Made by a program: the position numbers and the translations under genes | The notes under the pieces: model-generated | The model's database searches: none | What the model was told of the DNA's origin: nothing | Seen by the model: the letters and a program-made list of their open reading frames with translations, nothing else | Origin: Sphingobium sp. KCTC 72723 | GTDB taxonomy: Bacteria; Pseudomonadota; Alphaproteobacteria; Sphingomonadales; Sphingomonadaceae | Direction: 5' to 3' | NCBI RefSeq assembly: GCF_014280435.1 | Contig: NZ_CP060388.1 | Location: 1 to 64,000, forward strand | DNA length: 64,000 nucleotides | Shown here: piece by piece, positions 45,536 to 54,825 of the stretch | How positions within the stretch are numbered: the first letter of the stretch is position 1 | How the letters are laid out: each line of letters starts with the position of its first letter

Positions 45536-46636
45536 ATGCAGTTCGCTTTCTTCCCCTCGCGCCAGATCAGCTGGTATATGGCGCGCCTGTTCCTGACGCG
45601 GACGCTGGCGGTGCTGGCCTTGCTGGTGGTGGTGTTGCAGACGCTGGACCTGCTGGGCCAGTCGGGCGACATATTATCCTATCCGGGCAATGGCGACCCG
45701 CAGCTATGGCATTATGTCGGCCTGCGCGCGCCACAGATCGTCGCGCGTTTTCTGCCCTTTTCGGTGTTGCTCGGCACGCTGGTCATGCTGGCGACGCTCA
45801 ACCAGAACAGCGAAATCATCTCGATGAAGGCGGCGGGCCTGTCGGCGCACCAGATATTGGCGCCGCTGGTGGCCGCTGCGCTGGGCGTCGCGATGATCAG
45901 CTATGTCTTTAACGAACGGATCGTGGCGCGCTCCACGGCGGCGCTCAGCGCCTGGCAGGCGGTCGATTATGGCCCGATCCCGGTCGATAGCGGGGTCAAA
46001 AGCAACCCTTGGGTGCGCGACGGCAATAATCTGGTCAATGTAGCGATCGTCGCCGGGCGCGGCACGCAGGTGCAGTTGCGCAAGGTTGAGATTTTCAACC
46101 GGATCAACAACAGCCTGACCACCATCGTTCAGGCACCGCGCGGCCATTATGACGCAGCGAACAAAAGCTGGGTGCTGGAAGATGCGCGGCAATTCGACGT
46201 GGCGCGCGGCACGGTGAGCAATGTCGGCACGGTGCGGTTCGGGCGGGACATTCGCCCCGACCAGTTCACGCTGGCCAAGGTCGATCCCGATGCCCTGACC
46301 TTCAGCCAGCTGCAGGCGGCAATTTCCGACCTGCATGACGCGGGCCGGCCGACCGCCGAGCTGGAAGCCAATTTGTGGCATAAATTGTCTGGCCCATTGT
46401 CCGCGCTGCTGATGCCGATATTGGGGTCCATCGCTGCATTCGGGCTGGCGCGGTCGGGCCAGTTGTTCGTCCGGGCGGTGATGGGGATGGCGCTGGGCTT
46501 TGCCTATTTCGTCGCTGACAATTTCTCGCTCGCGATGGGCAGCCTTGGCGCTTATCCGCCGTTCCTGGCGGCTTGGGCGCCCTTCTTCCTGTTCCTGCTG
46601 GTCGGTGAAACGGTGCTGTTCAGAACCGAGGAATGA
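45536..46636 (+). CDS. lptG: LptG-type permease of the lipopolysaccharide export ABC transporter
   Basis: 366 residues, partner of LptF. Pattern: SWYMARLFLTRTLAVLALLV, FLPFSVLLGTLVMLATLNQNSE, IISMKAAGLSAHQILAPLV coupling helix, periplasmic domain, and C-terminal helices. Ribosome site GGGGAAG precedes ATG. Adjacent to lptF and surely cotranscribed. Confidence 0.94.
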   Translation: MQFAFFPSRQISWYMARLFLTRTLAVLALLVVVLQTLDLLGQSGDILSYPGNGDPQLWHYVGLRAPQIVARFLPFSVLLGTLVMLATLNQNSEIISMKAAGLSAHQILAPLVAAALGVAMISYVFNERIVARSTAALSAWQAVDYGPIPVDSGVKSNPWVRDGNNLVNVAIVAGRGTQVQLRKVEIFNRINNSLTTIVQAPRGHYDAANKSWVLEDARQFDVARGTVSNVGTVRFGRDIRPDQFTLAKVDPDALTFSQLQAAISDLHDAGRPTAELEANLWHKLSGPLSALLMPILGSIAAFGLARSGQLFVRAVMGMALGFAYFVADNFSLAMGSLGAYPPFLAAWAPFFLFLLVGETVLFRTEE

Positions 46637-46638
46637 AA

Positions 46639-46674
46639 GAAGGCCCCGGCAGCAAGGGATGCGCCAAGGCCTTC
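46639..46674. terminator. Candidate terminator hairpin after lptG
   Basis: GAAGGCC (46639-46645) pairs with GGCCTTC (46668-46674) around a 22-base loop just past the lptG stop. No T-run follows on the plus strand. Weak support. Confidence 0.3.
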
Positions 46675-46777
46675 AACAGGGGGCGTCCCGATCCTTCCGA
46701 GGGGGGAGGGAGAAGTGACCGGAACAACCCCGATATGGGACTGTCCGATCAGGTTTCAATACGCAACGCGACAAAAT

Positions 46778-47845
46778 TCAGCGCGCACCCATGGTACTGC
46801 GCGCGATCTTTCCGACCAGCGGAAACATCCCCGGATAATTGCCGCGATGATAGGGCGATGCCTCCTCCAGCATCGCGATCAGCCGGGCGTGCGCCTTGCC
46901 AAGCGCATGATAGGGAACGCTGGGCAACAGGTGATGCAGCGCATGGTAACGCAGGCCGACCGGCGCCCATAATGGCGCAAGCATGGCAGGCGGCGGCACA
47001 TTGACAGAATCGAGATATTGCGCGGTGACGGTCATCGGTTCGCCCTCGTTCTCCCACAGATGCGCGACCAGCGTGCGCAGCTGGTTGATGACGGTCATGG
47101 CCGAATGGATCGCCATATAGACCAGCAAGGGCTTCCACCCGAAAGCGAACACACTGCCCACCAGCGCCAGCGCGAACAGGCAGGTGCCTGCTTCCTGCCA
47201 TGCCCACATCCGCGCAAAATCGCCTTCGGGCGGGCGGCGGCGATAGGCCGGGTTGATCGACAGGGCGGACAGTTCCGCCACCACCTTGGCGCGCAGCGGC
47301 GGGATGAGCAGCGACAGCGGCGTCAGCACGCCAAATCGCAGGATCAGACCGATCGGGGCCAGCGACGCCACAATGATGAACAGGGGCAGCGACCATGGCT
47401 TCATCAGGGCCAGCGGCAGATATTCCGGGTCGTCCGCCGTGCCGTACCGGGTGCGGGCATGATGCTGGGTATGCACGCCTTCATACAGGAAGGACGGGAT
47501 CATCAGCGGGATGCCGACCAGCAGGTTCCAGCCGAACCGAAAGCCCGGAAGCGCGCCTTTGCGGATATGGGTCAGTTCATGGATGAAGCTGGCCGCGCGA
47601 TACAGCGCCATCATCGCCACGAAGGCGCAGGCGATGGCGATCGGCACATTGTCGACCATTATGGCCCCTGCGACCCCGGCATAGCCTATGAAGGTCGAAG
47701 CCAGCAGGTCGGGCCAGTAGATGCGGGGATTGGCGGTCGACAACTCGCGCGTCAGGTCGGCCGCCGCGCGCAGCATGGCCGCATCGTCGGGAATGGTGGC
47801 GCGGGCGCGCTGGGCAGCGGCCAATATGGGATCATGCACAGTCAT
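46778..47845 (-). CDS. Membrane fatty acid desaturase-family protein
   Basis: 355 residues with three histidine boxes of the di-iron membrane desaturase/hydroxylase family: HELTH (about residue 87), HTQHH (about 128) and HALHH near the C-terminus, plus four or more membrane helices. It acts on acyl chains at the inner membrane; regiospecificity and whether it desaturates or hydroxylates (for example sphingoid or carotenoid substrates) cannot be told. Start 47845 is chosen by homology; the frame runs further upstream through non-coding sequence. Confidence 0.9.
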   Translation of the reverse strand: MTVHDPILAAAQRARATIPDDAAMLRAAADLTRELSTANPRIYWPDLLASTFIGYAGVAGAIMVDNVPIAIACAFVAMMALYRAASFIHELTHIRKGALPGFRFGWNLLVGIPLMIPSFLYEGVHTQHHARTRYGTADDPEYLPLALMKPWSLPLFIIVASLAPIGLILRFGVLTPLSLLIPPLRAKVVAELSALSINPAYRRRPPEGDFARMWAWQEAGTCLFALALVGSVFAFGWKPLLVYMAIHSAMTVINQLRTLVAHLWENEGEPMTVTAQYLDSVNVPPPAMLAPLWAPVGLRYHALHHLLPSVPYHALGKAHARLIAMLEEASPYHRGNYPGMFPLVGKIARSTMGAR

Positions 47846-47993
47846 GGCAGGCGTCCTAAACTCCAAATGCGCTGATATCGTGGCAGCACCATGACATCCT
47901 TTGCCGCCATACGGCCCGCACCCACGCCGATGATTGACATTGCGCAAACAAGCGGCGAACTGCACCACTATTTCCCAAATAAGGCGCAGGGCC

Positions 47994-49151
47994 GTGGCAC
48001 AAGACAATCTGGTGATTACCCCCGTTTCCGGCAAGTCCGACATGCAGGCATTCATTGACCTGCCCTGGGCCATCTATGCGAACGATCCTCATTGGGTGCC
48101 GCCGTTGAAGGCCGAAGTGCGCGAATTGCTGACGCCCGGCAAAAATCCCTTTTTCGGCCATGCCGAAGCACAATATTTTCTCGCGCGACGGGGCGATCGC
48201 GTCGTCGGCCGCATTTCCGCCCATATCGACCGGCTGGCGCTGGAACAGCCTGTCGAACAGGGGATGGGACCGGGAACCGGCAATTTCGGCCTGTTCGAGG
48301 CAGAGGATGCGACCATCGGCGCAGCATTGATCGCGACCGCTGAACAATGGCTGCGCGACAAGGGCATGACCCGCGTGCTGGGTCCGATTTCCCTGTCGAT
48401 CTGGGAAGAGCCGGGGCTGCTGGTGTCCGGGCATGACCATCCGCCCACGGTGATGATGGGGCATAACAGCCCGACCTATCAGGCAATGATCGAAGGGGCA
48501 GGCTATGTCCCCGCCAAGCAGCTCAAAACCTATGAGCTGGACATCACCAAAAGCTTCCCGCCGCTGATTCAGCGGATCATCGCATCGGGAGAGAAAAATC
48601 CGCGCATCCGCATCCGCAAGGTCGAAAAGGCGAAGTTCGACCGGGAGGCCGCGATCATCCTGTCGATCCTGAATGACGCATGGGGCAATAATTGGGGCTT
48701 CGTGCCGATCACCGACGCGGAAATCGCGCACACCGGCAAGAAACTGAAACCCATCGTGTTCGAAGATCTGATCATGATCGCCGAACTGGATGGTGAGCCA
48801 GTCGCCTTCATGATGACGCTGCCTGACCTCAACGAAGCGCTGGCGCCGCTCAACGGATCGCTATTCCCCTTTGGCTGGGCGAAACTGATCTGGTGGCTGC
48901 GCAAGCCGAAGGTACGCACCATGCGCGTGCCGCTGATGGGCGTGGTGCAACGCCTGCAATCCTCCCGCATGGCGAGCCAGTTGGCCTTCATGATGATAGA
49001 GACGATCCGGCTGGAGGCTATATCGAAATATGGCTCCACGCGCGGCGAAATCGGCTGGGTGCTGGACGATAATCAGGGCATGAATGCGATTGCCGAAGCG
49101 ATCAACAGCACAGTCAACAAACTCTACCAGATATATGAAAAGCCGCTTTGA
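47994..49151 (+). CDS. GNAT-like acetyltransferase-family protein
   Basis: 385 residues starting at GTG 47994 with an AAGGCG ribosome site. N-terminal FIDLPWAIYANDPHWVPPLKAE, then VGRISAHIDRLA and a GNAT-like core (EQWLRDKGMTRVLGPISLSIWEEPGLLVSGHDHPP, split for description), PTYQAMIEGAGYV. Close relatives are often labelled dATP pyrophosphohydrolase without clear reason. Substrate unknown. Convergent with the second lipid kinase (adjacent stops). Confidence 0.78.
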   Translation: MAQDNLVITPVSGKSDMQAFIDLPWAIYANDPHWVPPLKAEVRELLTPGKNPFFGHAEAQYFLARRGDRVVGRISAHIDRLALEQPVEQGMGPGTGNFGLFEAEDATIGAALIATAEQWLRDKGMTRVLGPISLSIWEEPGLLVSGHDHPPTVMMGHNSPTYQAMIEGAGYVPAKQLKTYELDITKSFPPLIQRIIASGEKNPRIRIRKVEKAKFDREAAIILSILNDAWGNNWGFVPITDAEIAHTGKKLKPIVFEDLIMIAELDGEPVAFMMTLPDLNEALAPLNGSLFPFGWAKLIWWLRKPKVRTMRVPLMGVVQRLQSSRMASQLAFMMIETIRLEAISKYGSTRGEIGWVLDDNQGMNAIAEAINSTVNKLYQIYEKPL

Positions 49152-50060
49152 TCAGCTTTCCGCAGGCACCGCGACTTCGATAGCTCCCGGCGCGATTTTG
49201 GCGACGACCGGGGTCTTGGCCAGCACTTCGCCGTCGATGGATATGCGCTGGCGCGGGCGGGTGGTGATGGTGAACGCCTTGCCGTGAAATTCCTGCGTAT
49301 GGGCGTTGCGGTCGCGCAGCTTGAAGAATTTGGCATACCAGTCCCACGCAAGGCGGACATGGCTGCGCCCCACGACCGCCTGCACCACGATTTCGCCAGT
49401 ATCCACATCGGCGCTGTCGGACAGTTCGACTCCGCCATGATAGGGACCGTTCAGGATGCGGACTTCGGTGGACCACATCCGCTGCTCCTTGCGTCCATCG
49501 TCGATGATCAGGCGGAACGCGCGGAAGCCGACCGAACATTTGACCGCCCAGATCAGATAGCCGATGCGGCCCAGATAGCGTTTTAATTTGTGCGGAACGG
49601 TCTTGCCGATCATCGGCGACAGGCCAAGAGAGGCCGCATTGACGAAATAGTCGCTGTCGATCATGCCCAGATCGACGCGCCGCCGCCTGCCGCCAGCAAT
49701 CGCCTGCACCGCGCCGTCCAGGTCGAGCGGCAGGCCGAGCGTCCGTGCAAAGCTGTTGGCGGTGCCAAGGGGCAGCACGCCGAACACGCAATCCTTGCCC
49801 ACCAGTTCATCGACCGTGCCGGACATGGAGCCATCACCCCCGCCCACGATGACCATCGGCGCGCCATCCGCCACGGCCTGCCGCACGATCTGGTCCATTT
49901 TTTCGGGGTTTTCCACCGCATGGGCGGCGATCAGGCGAACGCCTGCCTGTTCCAGTCTCTCCTTCGCCTGCGCGAACAGATCCTGTCCTTTGCGACTATG
50001 GGCATTGACGACCAGCACGGCGTCTTTGGGCAAAGGGCGGGGGAGGGGGTTCGTTTCCAT
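49152..50060 (-). CDS. Diacylglycerol/lipid kinase-family protein (second copy)
   Basis: 302 residues, YegS/BmrU-like: VLVVNAHSRKGQDLF, MVIVGGGDGSMSGTVDEL, FGVLPLGTANSFARTLGLPLD, then the beta-sandwich domain. Distinct from the copy at 42721 (GTANSFAR versus NGKTNLIA), so paralogue of a different subgroup rather than a recent duplicate. Lipid substrate unknown. Confidence 0.9.
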   Translation of the reverse strand: METNPLPRPLPKDAVLVVNAHSRKGQDLFAQAKERLEQAGVRLIAAHAVENPEKMDQIVRQAVADGAPMVIVGGGDGSMSGTVDELVGKDCVFGVLPLGTANSFARTLGLPLDLDGAVQAIAGGRRRRVDLGMIDSDYFVNAASLGLSPMIGKTVPHKLKRYLGRIGYLIWAVKCSVGFRAFRLIIDDGRKEQRMWSTEVRILNGPYHGGVELSDSADVDTGEIVVQAVVGRSHVRLAWDWYAKFFKLRDRNAHTQEFHGKAFTITTRPRQRISIDGEVLAKTPVVAKIAPGAIEVAVPAES

Positions 50061-50110
50061 GCGGCAACAACAACTCGAAAGGCTTTTGGGGTCCAGCGGA
50101 AACTCGCGGG

Positions 50111-50983
50111 ATGCAAATTCGTTACGCCATCATGGCCCGTATCGCTCACCTCTCCGACATTCACTTTGGCGCGCACGATCAAAAGATCGTAGATGCCGCT
50201 ACCGCCTGGCTGGAAGAACGGCGGCCCGACCTTGTCATCATCAGCGGCGACCTGACGCAACGGGCGCGGATCGGGCAATTCGGACGCGCGGCGGGCTGGA
50301 TCAACCGGCTCAAACGGGCGGGCCTGCGGATATTGGTGGTGCCGGGCAATCATGACATACCGCTTTATGACGTGGTGCGCCGGTTTGCGGCTCCACTGGA
50401 GCGCTATAAACGCTATATCAGCAACGATCTTTGTCCCTTTTACGAGGATGGCGAAGTCGCGATATTGGGGCTGAACACGGCGCGGTCGCTGACTATCAAG
50501 GATGGGCGGATAAACCATGACCAGATGGTTATGTTGCGCGAACGCTTTGCCCCCGTGGCGCCGGAAAAGACTCGCATCCTCGTCACCCACCACCCCCTGT
50601 TCGCCATGCCGATCGGCAAGGGCGGGGAACTGAGCGAAGCGGTGGGCCAGCATGAAGACGCAGTCGAAGCCGCGTGCGAAGCGGGTGTTCATCTCGCACT
50701 CGCCGGGCATTTCCACCGCACCTATGCGCAATCGGCGCGCAAGATGGTGGAACGGTCGGGCGGGGCGCTGGTGATTCAGGCCGGGACGGCGACATCGACC
50801 CGGCTACGCAATGCCGAACCGCAAAGTTTCAACTGGCTGCACGTCCGGCGCAACAACGAAATGGAGTTGCAGGTGATCGTCTGGGACGGTGCAGCCTTCC
50901 GCCGGGCCAGCCATGTGGAGTATCGCCGCGACGGCGAGATATGGACCGCGCAGGACGTGCGCGATCCGGCCATGGTCGGGTAA
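50111..50983 (+). CDS. Metallophosphoesterase (Icc/CpdA-like)
   Basis: 290 residues with the calcineurin-type metal motifs in order: IAHLSDIHFGAHD, VIISGDLTQRARIGQF, VVPGNHDIPLYD, ILVTHHPLF and LALAGHFHRTYAQ. This pattern fits the class III cyclic nucleotide phosphodiesterase group but activity is not predictable. ATG at 50132 (MARIAHLSD) is an alternative start matching the domain edge. Divergent from the lipid kinase. Confidence 0.9.
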   Translation: MQIRYAIMARIAHLSDIHFGAHDQKIVDAATAWLEERRPDLVIISGDLTQRARIGQFGRAAGWINRLKRAGLRILVVPGNHDIPLYDVVRRFAAPLERYKRYISNDLCPFYEDGEVAILGLNTARSLTIKDGRINHDQMVMLRERFAPVAPEKTRILVTHHPLFAMPIGKGGELSEAVGQHEDAVEAACEAGVHLALAGHFHRTYAQSARKMVERSGGALVIQAGTATSTRLRNAEPQSFNWLHVRRNNEMELQVIVWDGAAFRRASHVEYRRDGEIWTAQDVRDPAMVG

Positions 50984-50985
50984 GG

Positions 50986-51852
50986 CTATGTCTGGGGCTT
51001 GGCCTTGAGCGCTTCGGCTAGGGAAACGCGCGCGCTACCGCGCCGAGCCGGGGCCGCCTGACTGGCGTCGGGTTTCCATCCCGACAGATAAAGGATCGCC
51101 ATCTGCTCGGCCGTGCGCCCGTCCGGGTCGGCGGCATCGGCGAAATGCGCCGCCGCCCGCATCAACGTATCGCGGCCCAGCGCGGGCGGGCGCGACGCCA
51201 GCACATTGCCTGCCCCCATATGGCGCAGGTCGTGCATCAGCCGAACGATGTCGCCATAGCGGATGGTCAGCGTCTCGCCGTCCGCCACCGGCATCGCAAA
51301 GCCTGCGCGCGCCAGCAGATCGCCCGCCGCGCGGACATCGATCTGGGGGTGGACATGCTGGGCGGGCCGGTCCCCCTCCGCCGCCAGCAGTGCGGCTTTC
51401 AGGGTGGACAGGCTGCCGGCCGCTGCAAAAGCCGCCAGCATCAACCCGTCGGGCCGCAGCACGCGCCGCATCAGGATCAGCGCGCCGGGCAGATCGTTGA
51501 CGCTATCCAATGTGCCGCACGCAATGATCAGGTCGAAACTATTGTCGGCAAAGGGCAGCGCGTCCTCATCCCCCTGCACCCCGCCTGCGCCGCGCGCCGC
51601 AAGGAAGGCAGGATCGACGCAGGCGACACGCTTGTCCATCGCCTCCAACGCGGCGCGGGCGCTGCCGTCCGGGCAGCCAATGACGAGGGCTTCGGGCAGG
51701 TCGCGCTGCACATCGGTCAGCCGGTCCAGCAGTTCGTCCCGCATCAGGCGATAAAGGAAATCATGGTCGGCAAAACGCGGCATCATGCGGTCGCGGCGGC
51801 GCGCGCGCAGCGTGCGATCGAAAATGTCGGGCCGGGTTTCGGGGCTGGTCAT
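50986..51852 (-). CDS. SAM-dependent methyltransferase, BioC/NDUFAF5-like
   Basis: 288 residues. Rossmann methyltransferase with ALVIGCPDGSARAAL (degenerate motif I), FDLIIACGTLDSVNDLPGAL (post-I region) and RRVLRPDGLMLAAFAA. The N-terminus MTSPETRPDIFDRTLRARRRDR is typical of the alphaproteobacterial/NDUFAF5-like group linked to complex I assembly. Start 51852 by homology. Divergent from comF, the usual order in this group. Confidence 0.85.
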   Translation of the reverse strand: MTSPETRPDIFDRTLRARRRDRMMPRFADHDFLYRLMRDELLDRLTDVQRDLPEALVIGCPDGSARAALEAMDKRVACVDPAFLAARGAGGVQGDEDALPFADNSFDLIIACGTLDSVNDLPGALILMRRVLRPDGLMLAAFAAAGSLSTLKAALLAAEGDRPAQHVHPQIDVRAAGDLLARAGFAMPVADGETLTIRYGDIVRLMHDLRHMGAGNVLASRPPALGRDTLMRAAAHFADAADPDGRTAEQMAILYLSGWKPDASQAAPARRGSARVSLAEALKAKPQT

Positions 51853-51898
51853 GGCGGGCCTTGTGCATCGGCGGACATGCGGCGACAAGTCTCAACCT

Positions 51899-52651
51899 AT
51901 GTCCATCTCGCTGTCTATCAAAGCTGCGCTTAAAGCGGTGCTGCGCCCCGCGCTGGACTATGCGTTGCCGCCGCGCTGCCCCGGTTGCGGCGCGATTGTC
52001 GGGCAGGATCATGGCTTTTGCCTGTCCTGCTGGAGCGGCATGACGTTCCTGGGCGACCCCTGCTGCGCCCGGTGCGGCATCCCCTTTCCCCATGACATGG
52101 GCGCTGGCGCCGAATGTGGTGCGTGCTTGGCCGATCCGCTGCCGTTCGACAGCGCGCGTGCGGTGCTGGCCTATGGCGATGTTGCCCGCACCGTGGCGCT
52201 GCGGCTGAAATATGGGCGGCGCATCGGTCTGGCCCGCCTGATCGCCACACATATGGTGCGCCATGTACCGGACGGCGAACCGCCGGTGATCGTGCCGGTG
52301 CCGTTGCACCGCTGGCGCTTATGGGGGCGGGGGTTCAATCAGTCGGCGCTGATCGCCGATCATCTGGGCCGCTTGAGCGGCCTGTCGGTCGATCGCCATG
52401 GCCTGCGCCGGGTGAAACGCACCCAACCCTTGCGCGGCATGAATCCCGCGATGCGGGAAAAGGCCGTGCGCGGCGCCTTTGCCATGGCGGATGGCCATGA
52501 TCTGAAAGGAAGGCGGGTGCTGCTGATCGACGATGTGCATACCAGCGGAGCGACGGCAGCGGCCTGCGCGCGTGTCTTGCGCAAGGCTGGCGTGGTCGAT
52601 GTGCGGCTGCTCTGCTGGGCGCGGGCCATGCCGCGCGAGCATGTGGATTGA
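51899..52651 (+). CDS. comF: ComF-family phosphoribosyltransferase-like protein
   Basis: 250 residues: an N-terminal zinc ribbon (CPGC, CLSC, CARC, CGAC pairs within residues 26-77) followed by a PRTase domain (VPVPLHRWRLWGRGFNQS, LLIDDVHTSGATAAAC). ComF homologues are involved in DNA uptake in Bacillus and Haemophilus; the role here is unproven. Start at 51899 by homology. Its stop is followed by grxC within 65 bp. Confidence 0.92.
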   Translation: MSISLSIKAALKAVLRPALDYALPPRCPGCGAIVGQDHGFCLSCWSGMTFLGDPCCARCGIPFPHDMGAGAECGACLADPLPFDSARAVLAYGDVARTVALRLKYGRRIGLARLIATHMVRHVPDGEPPVIVPVPLHRWRLWGRGFNQSALIADHLGRLSGLSVDRHGLRRVKRTQPLRGMNPAMREKAVRGAFAMADGHDLKGRRVLLIDDVHTSGATAAACARVLRKAGVVDVRLLCWARAMPREHVD

Positions 52652-52713
52652 ACCCGCGCATTGACAAAGCGGCGCGCTCGCCCAATTTCGGCACGAAGGA
52701 GTATGACAGGCAC

Positions 52714-52971
52714 ATGGCGAACGTCGAAATCTATACCAAGGCATTTTGCGGCTATTGCGCCCGCGCCAAGGCATTGTTGAATGAAAAAGGCGTGGCGTTT
52801 ACCGAATATGACATCACGATGGGCGGGCCGAAGCGCGCCGAAATGCTGGAACGCAGCAATGGCGGAACGACCGTGCCGCAAATCTTCATCGACGGTCAGC
52901 ATATCGGTGGCAGCGACGACATGGGCGCGCTGAACCGGCAGGGCAAGCTCGACTCGCTGCTGGGGCTTTGA
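52714..52971 (+). CDS. grxC: Glutaredoxin 3
   Basis: 85-residue dithiol glutaredoxin with active site FCGYCARAK (Cys about 11 and 14), GTTVPQIFIDGQHIGGSDDM carrying the cis-proline and glutathione-binding GG. ATG 52714 gives the standard length; AAGGAG lies about 13 bases upstream. Short gap to the nitrilase gene. Confidence 0.95.
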   Translation: MANVEIYTKAFCGYCARAKALLNEKGVAFTEYDITMGGPKRAEMLERSNGGTTVPQIFIDGQHIGGSDDMGALNRQGKLDSLLGL

Positions 52972-52976
52972 GCGCC

Positions 52977-53807
52977 ATGCGCGCCGCGCTGTTCCAGATG
53001 ACGAGCGGAGTCGATCCCACCGCCAACGCCGCCGCCATTGTTGAGATGGTGGCGCGGGCGAAGGCGGAGGGGGCGGACATGCTGTTCACCCCTGAAATGG
53101 CGGGCTGCCTCGACCGGGACCGGGCGCGGGCGGGCGCGACATTGCGGTGCGAAGCAGACGACATCGTTCTGGCCGCCGTGCGCGAAGCGGCAGCACGGGT
53201 CGGCATATGGGTGCATATCGGCTCGTTACCGCTCAAGGATGAGCGGGCCGACGGGCGCTGGGCCAATCGCAGTTTCCTGATCGACGACAACGGCGCAATC
53301 CGCGCGCGCTACGACAAAATCCACCTGTTCGACGTTGATCTGGCGACAGGCGAAAGCTGGCGCGAATCGTCGGTCTATGGGCCGGGTGATCAGGTCGTTG
53401 CCGCCGATACGCCATGGGGACGGATGGGCTTTTCCATCTGCTACGACATGCGTTTCCCCGACCTGTATCGCGCGCTGACCAATGCGGGAGCCACGATATT
53501 GCTGGCGCCCGCGGCCTTCACCGTGCCGACGGGCAAGGCGCATTGGCATGTGCTGCTGCGCGCCCGCGCGATCGAGGCGGGCTGCTTCGTCATTGCAACG
53601 GCACAGGCGGGCGATCATGCGGACGGCCGCACTACCTACGGCCATAGCTTGGTCGTGGATCCATGGGGCGATGTCCTGCTCGACATGGGCGATGTGGCCG
53701 GACTGGCCTTTGCCAATCTCGACCTGTCGCGCATCGCCGATGTGCGCGCCCGCGTGCCGGCCATCGCCAACCGCCGGACGATTCCGGCACAAGTGACGCT
53801 GGGATGA
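52977..53807 (+). CDS. Nitrilase-family carbon-nitrogen hydrolase
   Basis: 276 residues with the Glu-Lys-Cys triad: FTPEMAG (Glu about 39), YDKIHLFDVD (Lys) and GFSICYDMRFPDLY (Cys about 149). Closest in pattern to the Nit1/Nit2 group, which hydrolyse deaminated glutathione or omega-amides. Start at ATG 52977; a TTG nine bases earlier is less likely. Stop overlaps the DUF1178 start by 4 bp. Confidence 0.94.
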   Translation: MRAALFQMTSGVDPTANAAAIVEMVARAKAEGADMLFTPEMAGCLDRDRARAGATLRCEADDIVLAAVREAAARVGIWVHIGSLPLKDERADGRWANRSFLIDDNGAIRARYDKIHLFDVDLATGESWRESSVYGPGDQVVAADTPWGRMGFSICYDMRFPDLYRALTNAGATILLAPAAFTVPTGKAHWHVLLRARAIEAGCFVIATAQAGDHADGRTTYGHSLVVDPWGDVLLDMGDVAGLAFANLDLSRIADVRARVPAIANRRTIPAQVTLG

Positions 53808-54274
53808 TCATTTTCGACCTGAAATGCGCCGGGCAGGGCCATGTGTTCGAAGCATGGTTCGGCTCCAGCGCGGATTATGAGGATCAGCGCGCGCGTGGCC
53901 TTCTGAGTTGTCCGATCTGTGGCGACAGCGCGATTGGCAAGGCGGTCATGGCCCCGGCCATCGCCGCGAAGGGCAACAGCCGCGCCGTCGCCCCGTCCGA
54001 CGCAGGCCAGTCGGTGCCGATGGGCGCGGGTGACGAGGCAAAGATGCGCGCGCTGATCGACGGCATGGCGCAGGCGCAGAAAAAGGCGCTGGAAGGCTCG
54101 ACGTGGGTCGGGCGCGGCTTTGCCGAACAGGCGCGCGCGATGCACTATGGCGAACAGGACCGCAGCAGCATCCATGGCGAAGTCGCGCCGCAGGAAGCCA
54201 AGGCGCTGATCGCCGAAGGCGTGGAAGTCGCGCCGCTCCCTTTCCCGGTCATTCCCCCGCAAGCGAAGAATTGA
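53804..54274 (+). CDS. DUF1178 family protein
   Basis: 156 residues. Begins MIIFDLKCAGQGHVFEAWF with a CPICGDSAIGKAVMAP zinc-ribbon-like motif at about residue 35, as in the alpha/betaproteobacterial DUF1178 family of unknown function. Coupled to the nitrilase gene by an ATGA overlap; the conserved pairing suggests a linked role. tRNA-Arg follows 36 bp later. Confidence 0.93.
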   Translation: MIIFDLKCAGQGHVFEAWFGSSADYEDQRARGLLSCPICGDSAIGKAVMAPAIAAKGNSRAVAPSDAGQSVPMGAGDEAKMRALIDGMAQAQKKALEGSTWVGRGFAEQARAMHYGEQDRSSIHGEVAPQEAKALIAEGVEVAPLPFPVIPPQAKN

Positions 54275-54310
54275 CCCCGCCGCGCCCGCATAATAGAGCG
54301 TCCCCCGCGT

Positions 54311-54387
54311 GCACCCGTAGCTCAGCAGGATAGAGCATTAGATTCCTAATCTAAGGGCCATGGGTTCGAATCCCGTCGGGTGCACCA
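54311..54387 (+). tRNA. tRNA-Arg (anticodon CCT)
   Basis: A full 77-base cloverleaf: acceptor GCACCCG/CGGGTGC, D arm with CTCAGC, anticodon arm TTAGA-TTCCTAA-TCTAA giving anticodon CCT at 54345-54347, T arm GGGTTCGAATCCC, and an encoded CCA. The 3' end is the boundary of the mobile remnant that follows, as expected for a tRNA used as an integration site. Confidence 0.97.
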
Positions 54388-54646
54388 TTACCTCACTACC
54401 CCCTTTCAAGGTCGATAAAATCCTGAAAGGTGAGGTAGTTGATGCGGTTCTAAAACCCTCATTTCGCGTGTAGTGCAATCGGTCTGAAAACGTCAGTTTC
54501 AGCACCGCCCGCTTGTCGCTCAAACGATCAGAAATCCAGAGTTTATGCGGGTTTCCGAGAAACTCCATGGCGGTTCTAAAAGTCGCGTCGAAACTCGCCA
54601 GCGGCTTGCCGCAATGTGCGATGTTTTCGCGGATCGCGACCTTCTC
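54338..54646 (-). pseudogene. Serine recombinase (resolvase family), C-terminal remnant
   Basis: Minus-strand frame with ASFDATFRTAMEFLGNPHKL, WISDRLSDKRAVLKLTFSDR and LHYTRNEGFRTASTTSPFRI, the C-terminal pattern of large serine recombinases. The frame then reads through the tRNA antisense strand (HPTGFEPMAL) to a stop at 54338. All N-terminal sequence, including the catalytic serine domain, is missing because the IS21-family element begins at 54647. Called from remembered family pattern. Confidence 0.7.
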
Positions 54647-54825
54647 TGTCAATCGGCGTCCAAACGGGACCCACTATCGGCGTGCAAAAGGGAACCACCT
54701 TGCGGCGTTGCGCTGGGGTTGATGCCGGGCGCGGATTTCGCGCTGGCGCTGGCGTAGGGAGGGCGTAGCCCGACCGGAGGCAGCGCCAGCGCGAAGCAAT
54801 TTTTATGGGGGCTTTTGAGGCTGGG

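Noticed and set aside
54389..54436. Inverted repeat TACCTCAC...GTGAGGTA next to tRNA-Arg as a possible att site
   Set aside because: It lies within the recombinase remnant frame and no second copy or tRNA 3'-end duplication is found up to corA, so att boundaries cannot be set.
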